64,000 nucleotides of DNA from the NCBI RefSeq assembly GCF_000754095.2, contig NZ_JQSG02000006.1:747501-811500 (forward strand). Reading direction: 5' to 3'. Shown one piece after another: positions 36,889 to 45,654 of this stretch; position 1 is the stretch's first letter, and each line of letters opens with the position of its first letter. The position numbers and the translations under genes were made by a program. A model generated the notes under the pieces. The model saw only the letters and a program-made list of their open reading frames with translations, made no database searches and was not told the DNA's origin. Source of the DNA: Acidihalobacter prosperus (GTDB lineage: Bacteria; Pseudomonadota; Gammaproteobacteria; DSM-5130; Acidihalobacteraceae).

Positions 36889-38628
36889 ATGGCAGATATC
36901 ACTACCGTCACGCTCCCCGATATCGGCGATTTCAAGGACGTCGAGGTGATCGAGGTGCTGGTCGCGCCCGGCGATACGGTGGAAGCCGAGGCTTCGCTGA
37001 TCACCTTGGAATCCGACAAGGCGAGCATGGAAATCCCCGCGCCGCTGGGCGGCACGGTGAAGGAGCTGCTGGTCGAGGTCGGCGACCGCATTGCGCAGGG
37101 CTCGCCGATCCTCACGCTCGAATCGGCGGCGGCCGAAGCGCCGGCTCCCGTCGGCCAGGCGTCGGCCAAGCCAGCCTCGGTTCCCACGGCCGCGCCCGCG
37201 GTCGAGACCAGCGACGCCGACATCGAGACCGAGGTGCTGGTGCTCGGCTCCGGCCCCGGCGGCTACACCGCCGCGTTCCGCGCCGCGGACCTCGGCAAGA
37301 AGGTGGTGCTGGTCGAGCGCCATGCGGTGATCGGCGGCGTGTGTCTGAACGTCGGCTGCATCCCCTCCAAGGCGCTGCTGCATACCGCGCAGGTGATCAA
37401 CGAGGCGGCGGAGTTTGCCGAGCACGGCGTGAGCTTCGGCAAGCCGAAGATCGATCTCGACGCCATCCGCGCCTACAAGGACGGCATCATCGGCAAGCTC
37501 ACCGGCGGCCTCGCGCAGCTGGCCAAGCAGCGCAAGGTGCGGATCGTGCACGGCGAGGGCCGCTTCACCTCGCCGCACACACTGGCCGTGGAAACCGCCG
37601 AGGGCAGCCAGCTGATCCGCTTCCAGCAGGCGATCATCGCCGCCGGTTCGCGCGTCGCCAAGCTGCCTTTCGTGCCCTGGGACGATCCGCGCGTGATGGA
37701 TTCCACCGACGCGCTGGAATTGCAGGAAGTGCCCAAGCGCCTGCTGGTCATCGGCGGCGGGATCATCGGCCTGGAAATGGCCACCGTCTACCATGCGCTG
37801 GGCGCCAAGGTCACCGTGGTCGAACTGGCCGACGGCCTCATTCCCGGCGCCGACCGCGACATCGTGCGGCCGCTTGAGAAGCGCATCAAGGCGCGTTACG
37901 AGAACATTTTCCTCAAGACTCAGGTCACCACCGTCGAGCCGGGCAAGAAAGGCTTGCTGTGCCGCTTCAAGGGCGACAAGGCGCCGGCCGAGGACGTCTT
38001 CGACCGCGTACTGGTGGCGGTCGGGCGCGCGCCCAACGGCAAGCTGATCGGCGCCGAGGCCGCCGGTGTGGCAGTGGACGAACGCGGTTTCATCGCGGTC
38101 GACAGCCAGCAGCGCACCAACGTGCCGCACATTTTCGCCATCGGCGACATCGTCGGCCAGCCGATGCTGGCGCACAAGGCGACGCACGAGGGCAAGGTCG
38201 CGGCCGAGGTCATCGCCGGGCAGAAGGCGCACTTCGACGCCCGCACCATTCCGTCGGTGGCCTACACCGATCCTGAGGTCGCCTGGATGGGGCTGACCGA
38301 GACCGAGGCCAAGGCGCAGGGCATTGCCTACGAGAAGGGCGCTTTTCCCTGGGCGGCGAGCGGGCGCTCGCTGTCGCTGGGGCGCGACGAGGGCCTGACC
38401 AAGGTGCTGTTCGATCCCGACACCCATCGCGTGCTCGGCGCCGGCATCGTCGGCCCCAACGCCGGCGAGCTGATCGCCGAAGCGGTGCTGGCGCTGGAGA
38501 TGGATGCCGAGGCCGGGGATCTGGCGCTCGCGGTGCATCCGCACCCGACGCTGTCCGAGACCCTGAACTTCGCCGCCGAGGCATACGAAGGCACGATCAC
38601 GGATCTGTATATCCCCAAGCGGCGCTGA
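36889..38628 (+). CDS. lpdA: Dihydrolipoyl dehydrogenase with N-terminal lipoyl domain
   Basis: A 579-aa fusion: an N-terminal lipoyl domain (ESDKASMEIPAPLGG) similar to that of aceF, an Ala-rich linker, then a complete E3. FAD motif VLGSGPGGYTAAFRAADLG, redox disulfide GGVCLNVGCIPSKALLH, NAD motif VIGGGIIGLEMATV, AIGDIVGQPMLAHKA, and the active His/Glu in LAVHPHPTLSE. Lipoyl-E3 fusions occur in some proteobacteria such as Neisseria. About 110 bases after aceF; likely same transcript with its own local signals. Confidence 0.95.
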   Translation: MADITTVTLPDIGDFKDVEVIEVLVAPGDTVEAEASLITLESDKASMEIPAPLGGTVKELLVEVGDRIAQGSPILTLESAAAEAPAPVGQASAKPASVPTAAPAVETSDADIETEVLVLGSGPGGYTAAFRAADLGKKVVLVERHAVIGGVCLNVGCIPSKALLHTAQVINEAAEFAEHGVSFGKPKIDLDAIRAYKDGIIGKLTGGLAQLAKQRKVRIVHGEGRFTSPHTLAVETAEGSQLIRFQQAIIAAGSRVAKLPFVPWDDPRVMDSTDALELQEVPKRLLVIGGGIIGLEMATVYHALGAKVTVVELADGLIPGADRDIVRPLEKRIKARYENIFLKTQVTTVEPGKKGLLCRFKGDKAPAEDVFDRVLVAVGRAPNGKLIGAEAAGVAVDERGFIAVDSQQRTNVPHIFAIGDIVGQPMLAHKATHEGKVAAEVIAGQKAHFDARTIPSVAYTDPEVAWMGLTETEAKAQGIAYEKGAFPWAASGRSLSLGRDEGLTKVLFDPDTHRVLGAGIVGPNAGELIAEAVLALEMDAEAGDLALAVHPHPTLSETLNFAAEAYEGTITDLYIPKRR

Positions 38629-39124
38629 CTGACGTACGCGGGTACCCGCCGGTCAGCGCGCAGCGGCGGGTACAGGGCGTTCACGGTGCGCGCGGGCTGG
38701 CTGGTCGCGCGTGAACCTTCCCGCGTCACGCTCATCTCATAGGAGGCGGTCGCGACGCCGTCGGCGGCAAGGTCGGCCTGGTCGCAAGGCCGCTGATGTT
38801 CCGGGTACGGAGCACGAGAGGTCGGTGCTGCTCGTCAGCCCGGGAGGGCTGCTGCGCCGAGGTCGCCAAGGTTGACGTTCTAGGAGCGAAGCTCGTGCGC
38901 AGACGGCCAGTGGATCCAGGTGCGAGCGGACTCCGCCATCGGTGCCGTCCACGCGGTCGCCCTTGACGAGCCGTCGACCGCCATGCGCGACGTCGATCTC
39001 GGGCGTTATGAGGCTTGATGGGTCGCCGCGGGATGCCGTTCGCGGTTCTGGACGTATGTTGTCAAGCCGGGCGGATCTGGCCGCGTAGGCGACGCAGCCA
39101 TCGGCTGGCTCCGCTATCGGACGG
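38629..39124 (+). pseudogene. Gene-free stretch with a decayed coding remnant
   Basis: About 500 bases with no intact gene. An inverted repeat GTACCCGCC/GGCGGGTAC (38642-38650, 38665-38673) follows lpd but has no T-run. At 38884-39018 a 44-codon open stretch reads protein-like (QVRADSAIGAVHAVALDEP, ending RDVDLGRYEA, then a stop), but it begins right after a stop and lacks a start. The overlapping frame just upstream (AEVAKVDVLGAKLV) looks like its continuation across a frameshift. The family was not recognised. Confidence 0.4.
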
Positions 39125-40003
39125 TCACGGGGCGGCCTTGGGGTCCGGTTTGGGGACCCAGCCGGAAACCCAGCCCAGCGGCGTCAGCAGTTTGTATACG
39201 TTGTCGAAAGCGGCCGGAACCGCGGGTACGAAGTGGCTCGCGCCCTTGGCGAAACGCTTGAATATGCGCTCGGCCGGTTTGGCCCCTTCCGTCGTGGTCA
39301 GCGCCGCGACGATGCGCGCGCGAACCGCCGGCGGCACGCTGGGGCTGACGGTCAGGCTCTGGTTGGGCAGCTTGCCGGTCGAGCTGTAAACCACCCGCAG
39401 TTTCGAACGCTGCACGTCGCTGAGGTGGTGCATGTAGTAGGAATCGCGGTAGATCGCGGTGTCGCACTTGCCGGCGAGCTGGGCGCGATAGATGGCGGGG
39501 AAGCCACCGCTGTCGATGGCGACCAGGATCGGCTGCTGCAGCGGGTCGCTGAACTGGCTCATGAAGCTCAGCGTCAGCAGGTTGGGCGAGTCCAGCCCGC
39601 AGACGTGGCTGCCGATGAGATCCCGGATCGACTTGACCTGGACGTTGTCGGTTGCGACGACGTAGCCAAGATGCCCGGGCAGGCTGACCAGCGGGATGTC
39701 ATGCAGATACTTCATGCGCCAGGAGACGAACTGCGGGCCGTCGAATACGAAGGTGAATTCGCCCTTTTGCATGCGGTGGCTATAGGTGCCCCAGTCGCCC
39801 ATGTAGAGGCCAGGGTAGCGGTAAACCACCGGCTGGCCAACCAACTGCGTCAGTTCCTTGGCCAGCGGGCCGTAAAGCTTTTCGGCGGCAGCCCGTGTTT
39901 CGCGAGGCGGCGCGGTGAGGATCAGCGGTTCGGCGGCGCGTGCGAAGGCGGGCGCCGCCAGCGCGAAGGCGAGCAGCAGCCGGGCGAGTTTACGTATCGT
40001 CAT
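39125..40003 (-). CDS. PhnD-like phosphate/phosphonate ABC transporter substrate-binding protein, orphan
   Basis: About 292 aa. Cleavable signal (MTIRKLARLLLAFALAAPAFARA), mature start AEPLILTAPPRETRAAAEKLYGPLAKELTQLVG, then LYMGDWGTYSHRMQKGEFTFVFDGPQFVSWRM and LPGHLGYVVATDN, characteristic of the PhnD/phosphite-binding fold. No permease or ATPase lies beside it, so it may feed another transporter or act as a sensor. No Pho box was found upstream. It could also bind another oxyanion or amine; the ligand is not evident. Confidence 0.8.
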   Translation of the reverse strand: MTIRKLARLLLAFALAAPAFARAAEPLILTAPPRETRAAAEKLYGPLAKELTQLVGQPVVYRYPGLYMGDWGTYSHRMQKGEFTFVFDGPQFVSWRMKYLHDIPLVSLPGHLGYVVATDNVQVKSIRDLIGSHVCGLDSPNLLTLSFMSQFSDPLQQPILVAIDSGGFPAIYRAQLAGKCDTAIYRDSYYMHHLSDVQRSKLRVVYSSTGKLPNQSLTVSPSVPPAVRARIVAALTTTEGAKPAERIFKRFAKGASHFVPAVPAAFDNVYKLLTPLGWVSGWVPKPDPKAAP

Positions 40004-40205
40004 GCCATTACCTTTGTCGTCGTTCGGCGTTCTTATTGCTTTGGCAAGGGCATTAATATCACAGATATGCCCACCCTGCATGACGCTTGGTACTTGTCTT
40101 CATTCGAGTTTCTAATCACGCGGCGACGGCGCTTGTCCGCTGGTGTGCCGGCATCGGCGTAGGCGCCGTGCGCGGGCTCGCCGCTGTCGGCGAGCCCGCG
40201 TCGGT

Positions 40206-41441
40206 TTACTTGTTGCCGCGCAGGAAACGATAGGCGAATTCGATCGCGAAGCGCAGGACGTATTGGGTCTTGCGCGAGAACACGATGCCGAGCAGCCCGA
40301 ACAGGCCGCCGCCTTTCTTTTCCGTGCCCTCCATGGCCTTGAGTGCACCGTCGAGCGCGGGCAGCGCGCCGGCGATTTGCGGCTGATAACGCTGTGCGAG
40401 AGTGGTGCCCTGTTCCAGCCAGCGCTTGAGCTCCGCGTCGGCGGGGATATGCGGCTCGAGCGTGGTCAGCAGCATGTTCAGCTTGCGCAGCAGGCCGGTG
40501 CGGTTGACGGTGCCCAGCATGCCCATGAGGTCCGGGATCATCTGGTCCAGGCCGGCCTCGCGCGCACCTTCGAGCATTGCGCGCACGCGTGCCGCCAGTG
40601 ACTCGCTGTCGCCCTTGACCAGGGCGTGGGCCTGCATGCCGATCTCGATCCACTCGACGGCGCCGTTGGTAATCTTGGCGGCGACGGTGGAAAAGTCGAC
40701 GGACTTGAGCGCCTCGGGCGCGAGCTCGGCGAGGGCGCCGACGACCGGGCCGATCTGGCCGCTGAGGCGCTCCGCATGTCCGACCAGCCATTCGACGCGG
40801 TCGCCAAGGGTTTCGGCGTCGCCCTGCGCCAGCCGTTTGGCGCGCAGGGCGATGTGCCACCATTGGTCGGCCAGATCCTCGAGCTTGGCGAGCTGGGCGG
40901 GGACGTCGAGCTCGCCTAGCTGGTCGCCGGCGATGCGCAGACCTTCGCGGGCGGTATCCGCCCAGTACGCGAGGGACGCGTTGAGGCCGGCGAGGCGCTC
41001 GCCCAGTCGCTCGGCATCGATGCTGCCGGTGAGTCCGCGTAGCTGCGTCAGGATGGGCGGCAGCAGTTTGAGCAGACCGCTTTCGTGCAGGCTGCCGACC
41101 AGCGCGATCAGTTCCGGCGCGGCTTCGATGGCGCGCGATTCTTCCAGGGTCTGGACCCCGTTGTGCACCTTCTCGTGCAGGCTCTGCACGGAATCGATCC
41201 CGAGCACGCGCATCACTTCGCCCAGGGTCTGGATCAGTGCTTCCATTTCGGGACCGATCCGGTCGGCGATGGCATCGACGTCGATGCCATCGCGCAGATC
41301 CTCGAGCACGGTCTGGGACATCTTGAGGAGGTCGGTGACCTGGTTGGCGGTATCGCCGATCCGGCCGAGGCCAGTCAGCTGGTCCGCGGTGAGTTCGACT
41401 CCGGGTGCAGCGTCTTGCAGTGTTCTTGCAGCGTTGGACAT
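40206..41441 (-). CDS. Helical repeat protein, DUF1641-like segments
   Basis: A 411-aa, Leu/Ala-rich, mostly alpha-helical protein with no signal peptide. Two segments (HESGLLKLLPPILTQLRGL and NRTGLLRKLNMLLTTLEP) share the TGLL-type helix seen in DUF1641 proteins; the rest repeats the style (RIGDTANQVTDLLKM, QIGPVVGALAELAPEAL). The C-terminus is basic and amphipathic (FSRKTQYVLRFAIEFAYRFLRGNK), so peripheral membrane association is plausible. DUF1641 genes often accompany sulfide:quinone oxidoreductases in sulfur bacteria, but none is adjacent here. Function unknown. Confidence 0.65.
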   Translation of the reverse strand: MSNAARTLQDAAPGVELTADQLTGLGRIGDTANQVTDLLKMSQTVLEDLRDGIDVDAIADRIGPEMEALIQTLGEVMRVLGIDSVQSLHEKVHNGVQTLEESRAIEAAPELIALVGSLHESGLLKLLPPILTQLRGLTGSIDAERLGERLAGLNASLAYWADTAREGLRIAGDQLGELDVPAQLAKLEDLADQWWHIALRAKRLAQGDAETLGDRVEWLVGHAERLSGQIGPVVGALAELAPEALKSVDFSTVAAKITNGAVEWIEIGMQAHALVKGDSESLAARVRAMLEGAREAGLDQMIPDLMGMLGTVNRTGLLRKLNMLLTTLEPHIPADAELKRWLEQGTTLAQRYQPQIAGALPALDGALKAMEGTEKKGGGLFGLLGIVFSRKTQYVLRFAIEFAYRFLRGNK

Positions 41442-41695
41442 GTTGCGTGGCCTCGCTTGTGTAGTAGTTCATCCGACGTAAGGGTCGGGGCGTCCGTCAG
41501 CCGGACGTCTGATTGCCTTGACGGCGTCACATTTTGCCATTTTTTTGCCGGCTGGGTGAGGTTGCCGGGCCATTGGCGGCGCTATCGGCCCCTGGGTTCG
41601 ACCGGTATCGGTGGCGTGCGTTCGCACGGCAAGGCGTTAAAGGTCGCCGCGCCGCAGCCGATATTCTGGAAGGCTGAAACCGGAGTTGAATACGC

Positions 41696-42562
41696 ATGCA
41701 TGTCCTGACGCGCGCCGCGCTGGCCGCTTGGTGGATGCTGGCGGCCGCCAGCATCCACGCCGCGCCACTGCTGGCTTTCTCGGCCCCGATGAGCGACGTG
41801 CGCTGGACGTTGCGGAGCGGTCCGTTCGAGTGTCGGCTGGAGCAGGCGATCCCGGATTTCGGGCGGGTCAGCCTGATCCAGCGCGGCGACGGCCAGCTGT
41901 CCTTCGAAATCCTGGTGCGCAAGGGGCTGTACCAGGGACAGGCGATGAGTCTGAAGGTGCGGGCCGCGCCCTGGCAGCCGGGCCAGGCGGTCGGTCATGC
42001 CGATCTGGCCAGCGACGGGGGGCGCGACGGTGATCTCGTGCGCTTTGGCGAGTCGCCCGCGCGGGCGGTCATGCTCGCGCTGCGCCGTGGCCACTTCGCC
42101 ACGCTCGACTACACCATCGGGGATCAGGCGCGGATTCGAGCCGAGGTGTCCTCGCTGCGTTTCGCCGAGGCGCTGGGCCGGTTGCAGAAGTGTGCCGCCG
42201 GACTCAAGCCCGCGCGCTTTGCCGATTTCGAGAAGACGGAAGTGCATTTCGCCAGCGGAAGCGCCCATCTGGATGCCAGGGTAAAGCGACGTCTGACGCG
42301 TCTGGCCGAGTATCTGCGACTGTTCGGGGGGCAGGTGCAGATTGTCCGCACCATCGGCAATACCGACAACGTCGGCACCGCCTTCGCCAATTACGGATTG
42401 GGCATGCGTCGCGCGGAGGCCGTGGCGCACTATCTCAAGTCGCAGGGCGTTACCCAGCCGATCAGGATCGCTTCGCAGGGCGAATATCGCCCGCTCGCCG
42501 CCAACCGCACCGCGCGCGGGCGCGCACTCAATCGCCGTGTCAGCGTATTGCTGATCCGCTAG
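41696..42562 (+). CDS. MotY-like OmpA-domain protein
   Basis: A 288-aa exported protein. Signal ends near AASIHAA. The N-terminal beta domain (WTLRSGPFECRLEQAIPDFGRVSLIQRGDGQLSFEI) resembles the MotY N-terminal domain of sodium-driven flagellar motors. The C-terminal OmpA/MotB-like peptidoglycan-binding domain reads VHFASGSAHLDARVKRRLTRLAEYL, IGNTDNVGTAFANYGLGMRRAEAVAHYL and SQGEYRPLAANRTARGRALNRRVSVLL. No flagellar genes are in the window, so a T-ring role is inferred from similarity alone. Confidence 0.8.
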   Translation: MHVLTRAALAAWWMLAAASIHAAPLLAFSAPMSDVRWTLRSGPFECRLEQAIPDFGRVSLIQRGDGQLSFEILVRKGLYQGQAMSLKVRAAPWQPGQAVGHADLASDGGRDGDLVRFGESPARAVMLALRRGHFATLDYTIGDQARIRAEVSSLRFAEALGRLQKCAAGLKPARFADFEKTEVHFASGSAHLDARVKRRLTRLAEYLRLFGGQVQIVRTIGNTDNVGTAFANYGLGMRRAEAVAHYLKSQGVTQPIRIASQGEYRPLAANRTARGRALNRRVSVLLIR

Positions 42563-42636
42563 GCGGAGCGCTGCTATAATGGCCGCTTCGTCTCCCGCCG
42601 GCGGCGGGAAGCGCACACTCAACGGAGCGGAGCATC

Positions 42637-43848
42637 ATGGCTGACGTGAACAAGGTCGTGCTCGCCTATTCGGGCGGCCTCGATACCTCGGTGATCCTCA
42701 AGTGGCTGCAGGAGACCTACGGCTGCGAGGTGGTGACCTTCACCGCCGACCTGGGGCAGGGCGAGGAGGTCGAGCCGGCGCGCGCCAAGGCGCAGAAGCT
42801 GGGCGTCAAGGAGATCTACATCGAGGATCTGCGCGAGGAGTTCGTGCGCGACTTCGTGTTCCCCATGTTCCGCGCCAATGCAATCTACGAGGGCGAATAC
42901 CTGCTCGGCACCTCCATCGCGCGTCCGCTGATCGCCAAGCGCCTGGTGGAGATCGCCAACCAGACCGGCGCCGATGCCGTTTCCCACGGCGCCACCGGCA
43001 AGGGCAACGATCAGGTGCGCTTCGAGCTGGGTGCCTATGCCCTCAAGCCGGGGATTCAGGTGATCGCGCCCTGGCGCGAGTGGGATCTCACCTCGCGCGA
43101 GCGGCTGCTGGCCTACGCCGAGCAGCACGGCATTCCGATCGAGCGCCATGGTCACAAGTCCCCGTACTCGATGGATGCCAACCTGCTGCACATCTCCTAC
43201 GAAGGCGGGATCCTGGAGGATCCCTGGGCCGAGGCCGAGGAATCCATGTGGCGTTGGAGCGTCTCGCCCGAGCAGGCGCCGGACGCGCCGACCTACGTCG
43301 AACTCACCTTCGCGCGCGGCGACGTGGTGGCCATCGACGGCGAGGCCATGAGTCCCGCGGCGGTGCTGACCAAACTGAACGAACTTGGCGGCGCCAACGG
43401 CATCGGCCGGCTCGACATCGTGGAGAACCGCTATGTCGGCATGAAGTCGCGTGGCTGCTACGAAACGCCCGGCGGCACCATCCTGATGAAGGCGCACCGC
43501 GCGATCGAGTCCATCACCCTGGACCGCGAGGCCGCGCACCTCAAGGACGAGCTGATGCCGCGCTACGCCAGTCTGATCTACAACGGCTACTGGTGGAGCC
43601 CCGAGCGGCGCATGCTGCAGGCCATGATCGACGCTTCGCAGACGCCGGTGAACGGCGTGGTGCGTCTCAAGCTCTACAAGGGCGGCGTCAGCGTGGCCGG
43701 GCGCAAGTCCGACGACAGCCTGTTCGACGCCAGCATCGCGACCTTCGAGGACGACGCCGGCGCCTACGACCAGAAGGATGCGGCGGGCTTCATCAAGCTC
43801 AACGCGCTGCGCCTGCGTATCGCCGCTGCGCGCGGCCGCCAGGCCTGA
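42637..43848 (+). CDS. argG: Argininosuccinate synthase
   Basis: A 403-aa ATP-dependent ligase of citrulline and aspartate. The N-terminal ATP P-loop [65 protein letters not shown] and [11 protein letters not shown] are complete. Single gene, with argH not adjacent. Its stop is six bases from the end of the convergent cardiolipin-synthase-like gene. Confidence 0.97.
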   Translation: MADVNKVVLAYSGGLDTSVILKWLQETYGCEVVTFTADLGQGEEVEPARAKAQKLGVKEIYIEDLREEFVRDFVFPMFRANAIYEGEYLLGTSIARPLIAKRLVEIANQTGADAVSHGATGKGNDQVRFELGAYALKPGIQVIAPWREWDLTSRERLLAYAEQHGIPIERHGHKSPYSMDANLLHISYEGGILEDPWAEAEESMWRWSVSPEQAPDAPTYVELTFARGDVVAIDGEAMSPAAVLTKLNELGGANGIGRLDIVENRYVGMKSRGCYETPGGTILMKAHRAIESITLDREAAHLKDELMPRYASLIYNGYWWSPERRMLQAMIDASQTPVNGVVRLKLYKGGVSVAGRKSDDSLFDASIATFEDDAGAYDQKDAAGFIKLNALRLRIAAARGRQA

Positions 43849-43854
43849 GGCCGG

Positions 43855-45039
43855 CTAGTCGCGTTTGCCGGGGGCCGGCCGTGGGCGCGCGCGCCGTCCG
43901 TGGCGCGCCAGCCAACGGCTGATCAGGCCCCAGAACCATTCCCTGGCGCGCGCTCGCCGGCCGCGCGCGCGCCAGGTCTCCAGCGTGATTTCGCGGGTAT
44001 CGGCAAGATCGGCCTCGAAGGCGGCCTGTGCGGTTGCCGCGAAGGCCGCGCCGTCGATCTCGGCATTGGCTTCCAGATTCCAGCGCAAGGTCCAGTGATC
44101 GAGATTGGCCGAACCCAGGCTCACCCAATCGTCGCAGATCATCAGCTTCACGTGAGTGAAGCGCGGGGTGTATTCGTGGATGCGCACGCCGGCGCGCAGC
44201 AACTGCGCGTAGAAGCGCCGGCCCGCGTAACGCGCCGCCTGATGGTCGGTATGGCGGCCCGGTACGATCAACCTGACTTCGACGCCGCGCCGCGCCGCGC
44301 GGCGCAGGGCGGCACGGATGCGCAGGGGCGGCACGAAGTAGGCGACGCTGATCGAAACACGTTGCCGTGCCTGGGCGATGCGCCGGACGAGGCGGCGCTG
44401 GATTTCCCGGCGACGGCCGTCGTTGGCGACCACGCGCACGGCATGCGGTCCTGTGGCATCGGGTAGTGCTGCGGGCAGGGCCGGTGCGTCCGCGGTCGAA
44501 CGCTGCCATATCTGCTGGAAGAGGTGTTGCCAGTCGGACACGGCGGGGCCTTCCATGCGCAGCATCAAATCGTGCCACCAGCCATGCGGGCGGAGGCCGG
44601 GGTCGAAGTCGTCGGTAATCCCGCTGCCGCCGGTGAAGGCGACGCGCCCGTCGATCAGCAGCAGCTTGCGATGGTCGCGGTGCAGGTTGGCCGATAGCCG
44701 GCCGACACGCAACGGGTTGTAGAAGGCGAGCGTCACCCCGCCCGCGCGCAGGCGTTCGCGGTCGCGCGCGTGCAGGCCCAGGGCGCCGAAATCGTCGATC
44801 AGCAGGCGCACGCTGGCGCCGCGCCGCGCCGCGTCTCGCAGTGCCTCAATGAAGCGGGCGGCGAGCGCGCCGGACTCGAAGAGATACATTTCCATGAGGA
44901 CATAGCACCGCGCCCCGGCGATGGCATCGAGCATCGCGGGGAAGAAGCGATGGCCGTCGACCAGAAGTTCGAGTCGGTGTCCGGCGCGCTGCGGAAATCG
45001 GGTCGCGCGGGCATGTCGCGTGAAGGGGGGGCGGATCAT
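43855..45039 (-). CDS. Phospholipase D-family protein, cardiolipin synthase-like
   Basis: About 394 aa with two HKD motifs: HRDHRKLLLIDGRVAFTGG and THVKLMICDDWVSLGSANLD. The N-terminal YVLMEMYLFESG and LLIDDFGALG regions match cardiolipin synthase/ClsB-type enzymes, with no N-terminal transmembrane pair. The Arg-rich C-terminus (LARHGRRARPRPAPGKRD) could bind acidic membrane. ATG 45039 is preferred; ATG 45072 would start in a basic, non-homologous stretch. Family members make cardiolipin or phosphatidylglycerol; exact reaction uncertain. Confidence 0.85.
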   Translation of the reverse strand: MIRPPFTRHARATRFPQRAGHRLELLVDGHRFFPAMLDAIAGARCYVLMEMYLFESGALAARFIEALRDAARRGASVRLLIDDFGALGLHARDRERLRAGGVTLAFYNPLRVGRLSANLHRDHRKLLLIDGRVAFTGGSGITDDFDPGLRPHGWWHDLMLRMEGPAVSDWQHLFQQIWQRSTADAPALPAALPDATGPHAVRVVANDGRRREIQRRLVRRIAQARQRVSISVAYFVPPLRIRAALRRAARRGVEVRLIVPGRHTDHQAARYAGRRFYAQLLRAGVRIHEYTPRFTHVKLMICDDWVSLGSANLDHWTLRWNLEANAEIDGAAFAATAQAAFEADLADTREITLETWRARGRRARAREWFWGLISRWLARHGRRARPRPAPGKRD

Positions 45040-45080
45040 TCTGGTACGCGGGTCACGTGTTATCCTAAGCAATTTGTATC

Positions 45081-45623
45081 ATGCCAGATGCCGTGTCACT
45101 TCTCAGTTTCCTCAAGCGCATACTCGATCTGTGCATGATGCGGGCAGGCCCGCAGGACATGCCCGCTTCACGCGGCTGGATGCTGCTCGCCCTGGCTGGC
45201 TATCTGATCGTGAGCGCCGTCAACGTGCTGCCGCTTTCGGGCTGGTGGGGCGGCCTGTTGCAGGCGCTGGTCGAGACGTCAGTGCTGGTGGCCTGGGTTT
45301 ACGGCGCTTTGATGCTCACCCAGCACCCGCAGCGCCTGGTGCAGACGCTGACGGCGCTGGCCGGTAGCGGTGCGCTGATGGGGCTGCTGCTGATGCCGCA
45401 GCTGCTGACGCTTTATCATGCCGAGGCCACCGAGTCGCCGGCGCCTTTCGCCGCCATCGCCTACCTGATCACGCTGGGTTGGATGATCGCGGTGCTGGGG
45501 CGTATTTTCCGCTACGCGCTGGATTTGCGGCAAGGCTGGCTGGGAGTCGCAACGGCGCTGGGTTTCATGTTCACGGCCTCGCTGCTGATCACCGGTTTCT
45601 TCGGTGGCACCATAGGCGGATAG
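45081..45623 (+). CDS. Yip1-like integral membrane protein
   Basis: A 180-aa protein with about five hydrophobic helices (for example GWMLLALAGYLIVSAVN and AWVYGALMLTQHP). Similar short Yip1-type membrane proteins are found next to mpl in other gammaproteobacteria. It begins ATG 45081 and is 31 bases upstream of mpl in the same direction. Function unknown. Confidence 0.7.
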   Translation: MPDAVSLLSFLKRILDLCMMRAGPQDMPASRGWMLLALAGYLIVSAVNVLPLSGWWGGLLQALVETSVLVAWVYGALMLTQHPQRLVQTLTALAGSGALMGLLLMPQLLTLYHAEATESPAPFAAIAYLITLGWMIAVLGRIFRYALDLRQGWLGVATALGFMFTASLLITGFFGGTIGG

Positions 45624-45654
45624 CCCCGCTTGGCGGGCGAACGGACGGAACCGC

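Noticed and set aside
38642-38673. Intrinsic terminator after lpd
   Set aside because: The inverted repeat has no T-run on either side; recorded only as an inverted repeat.
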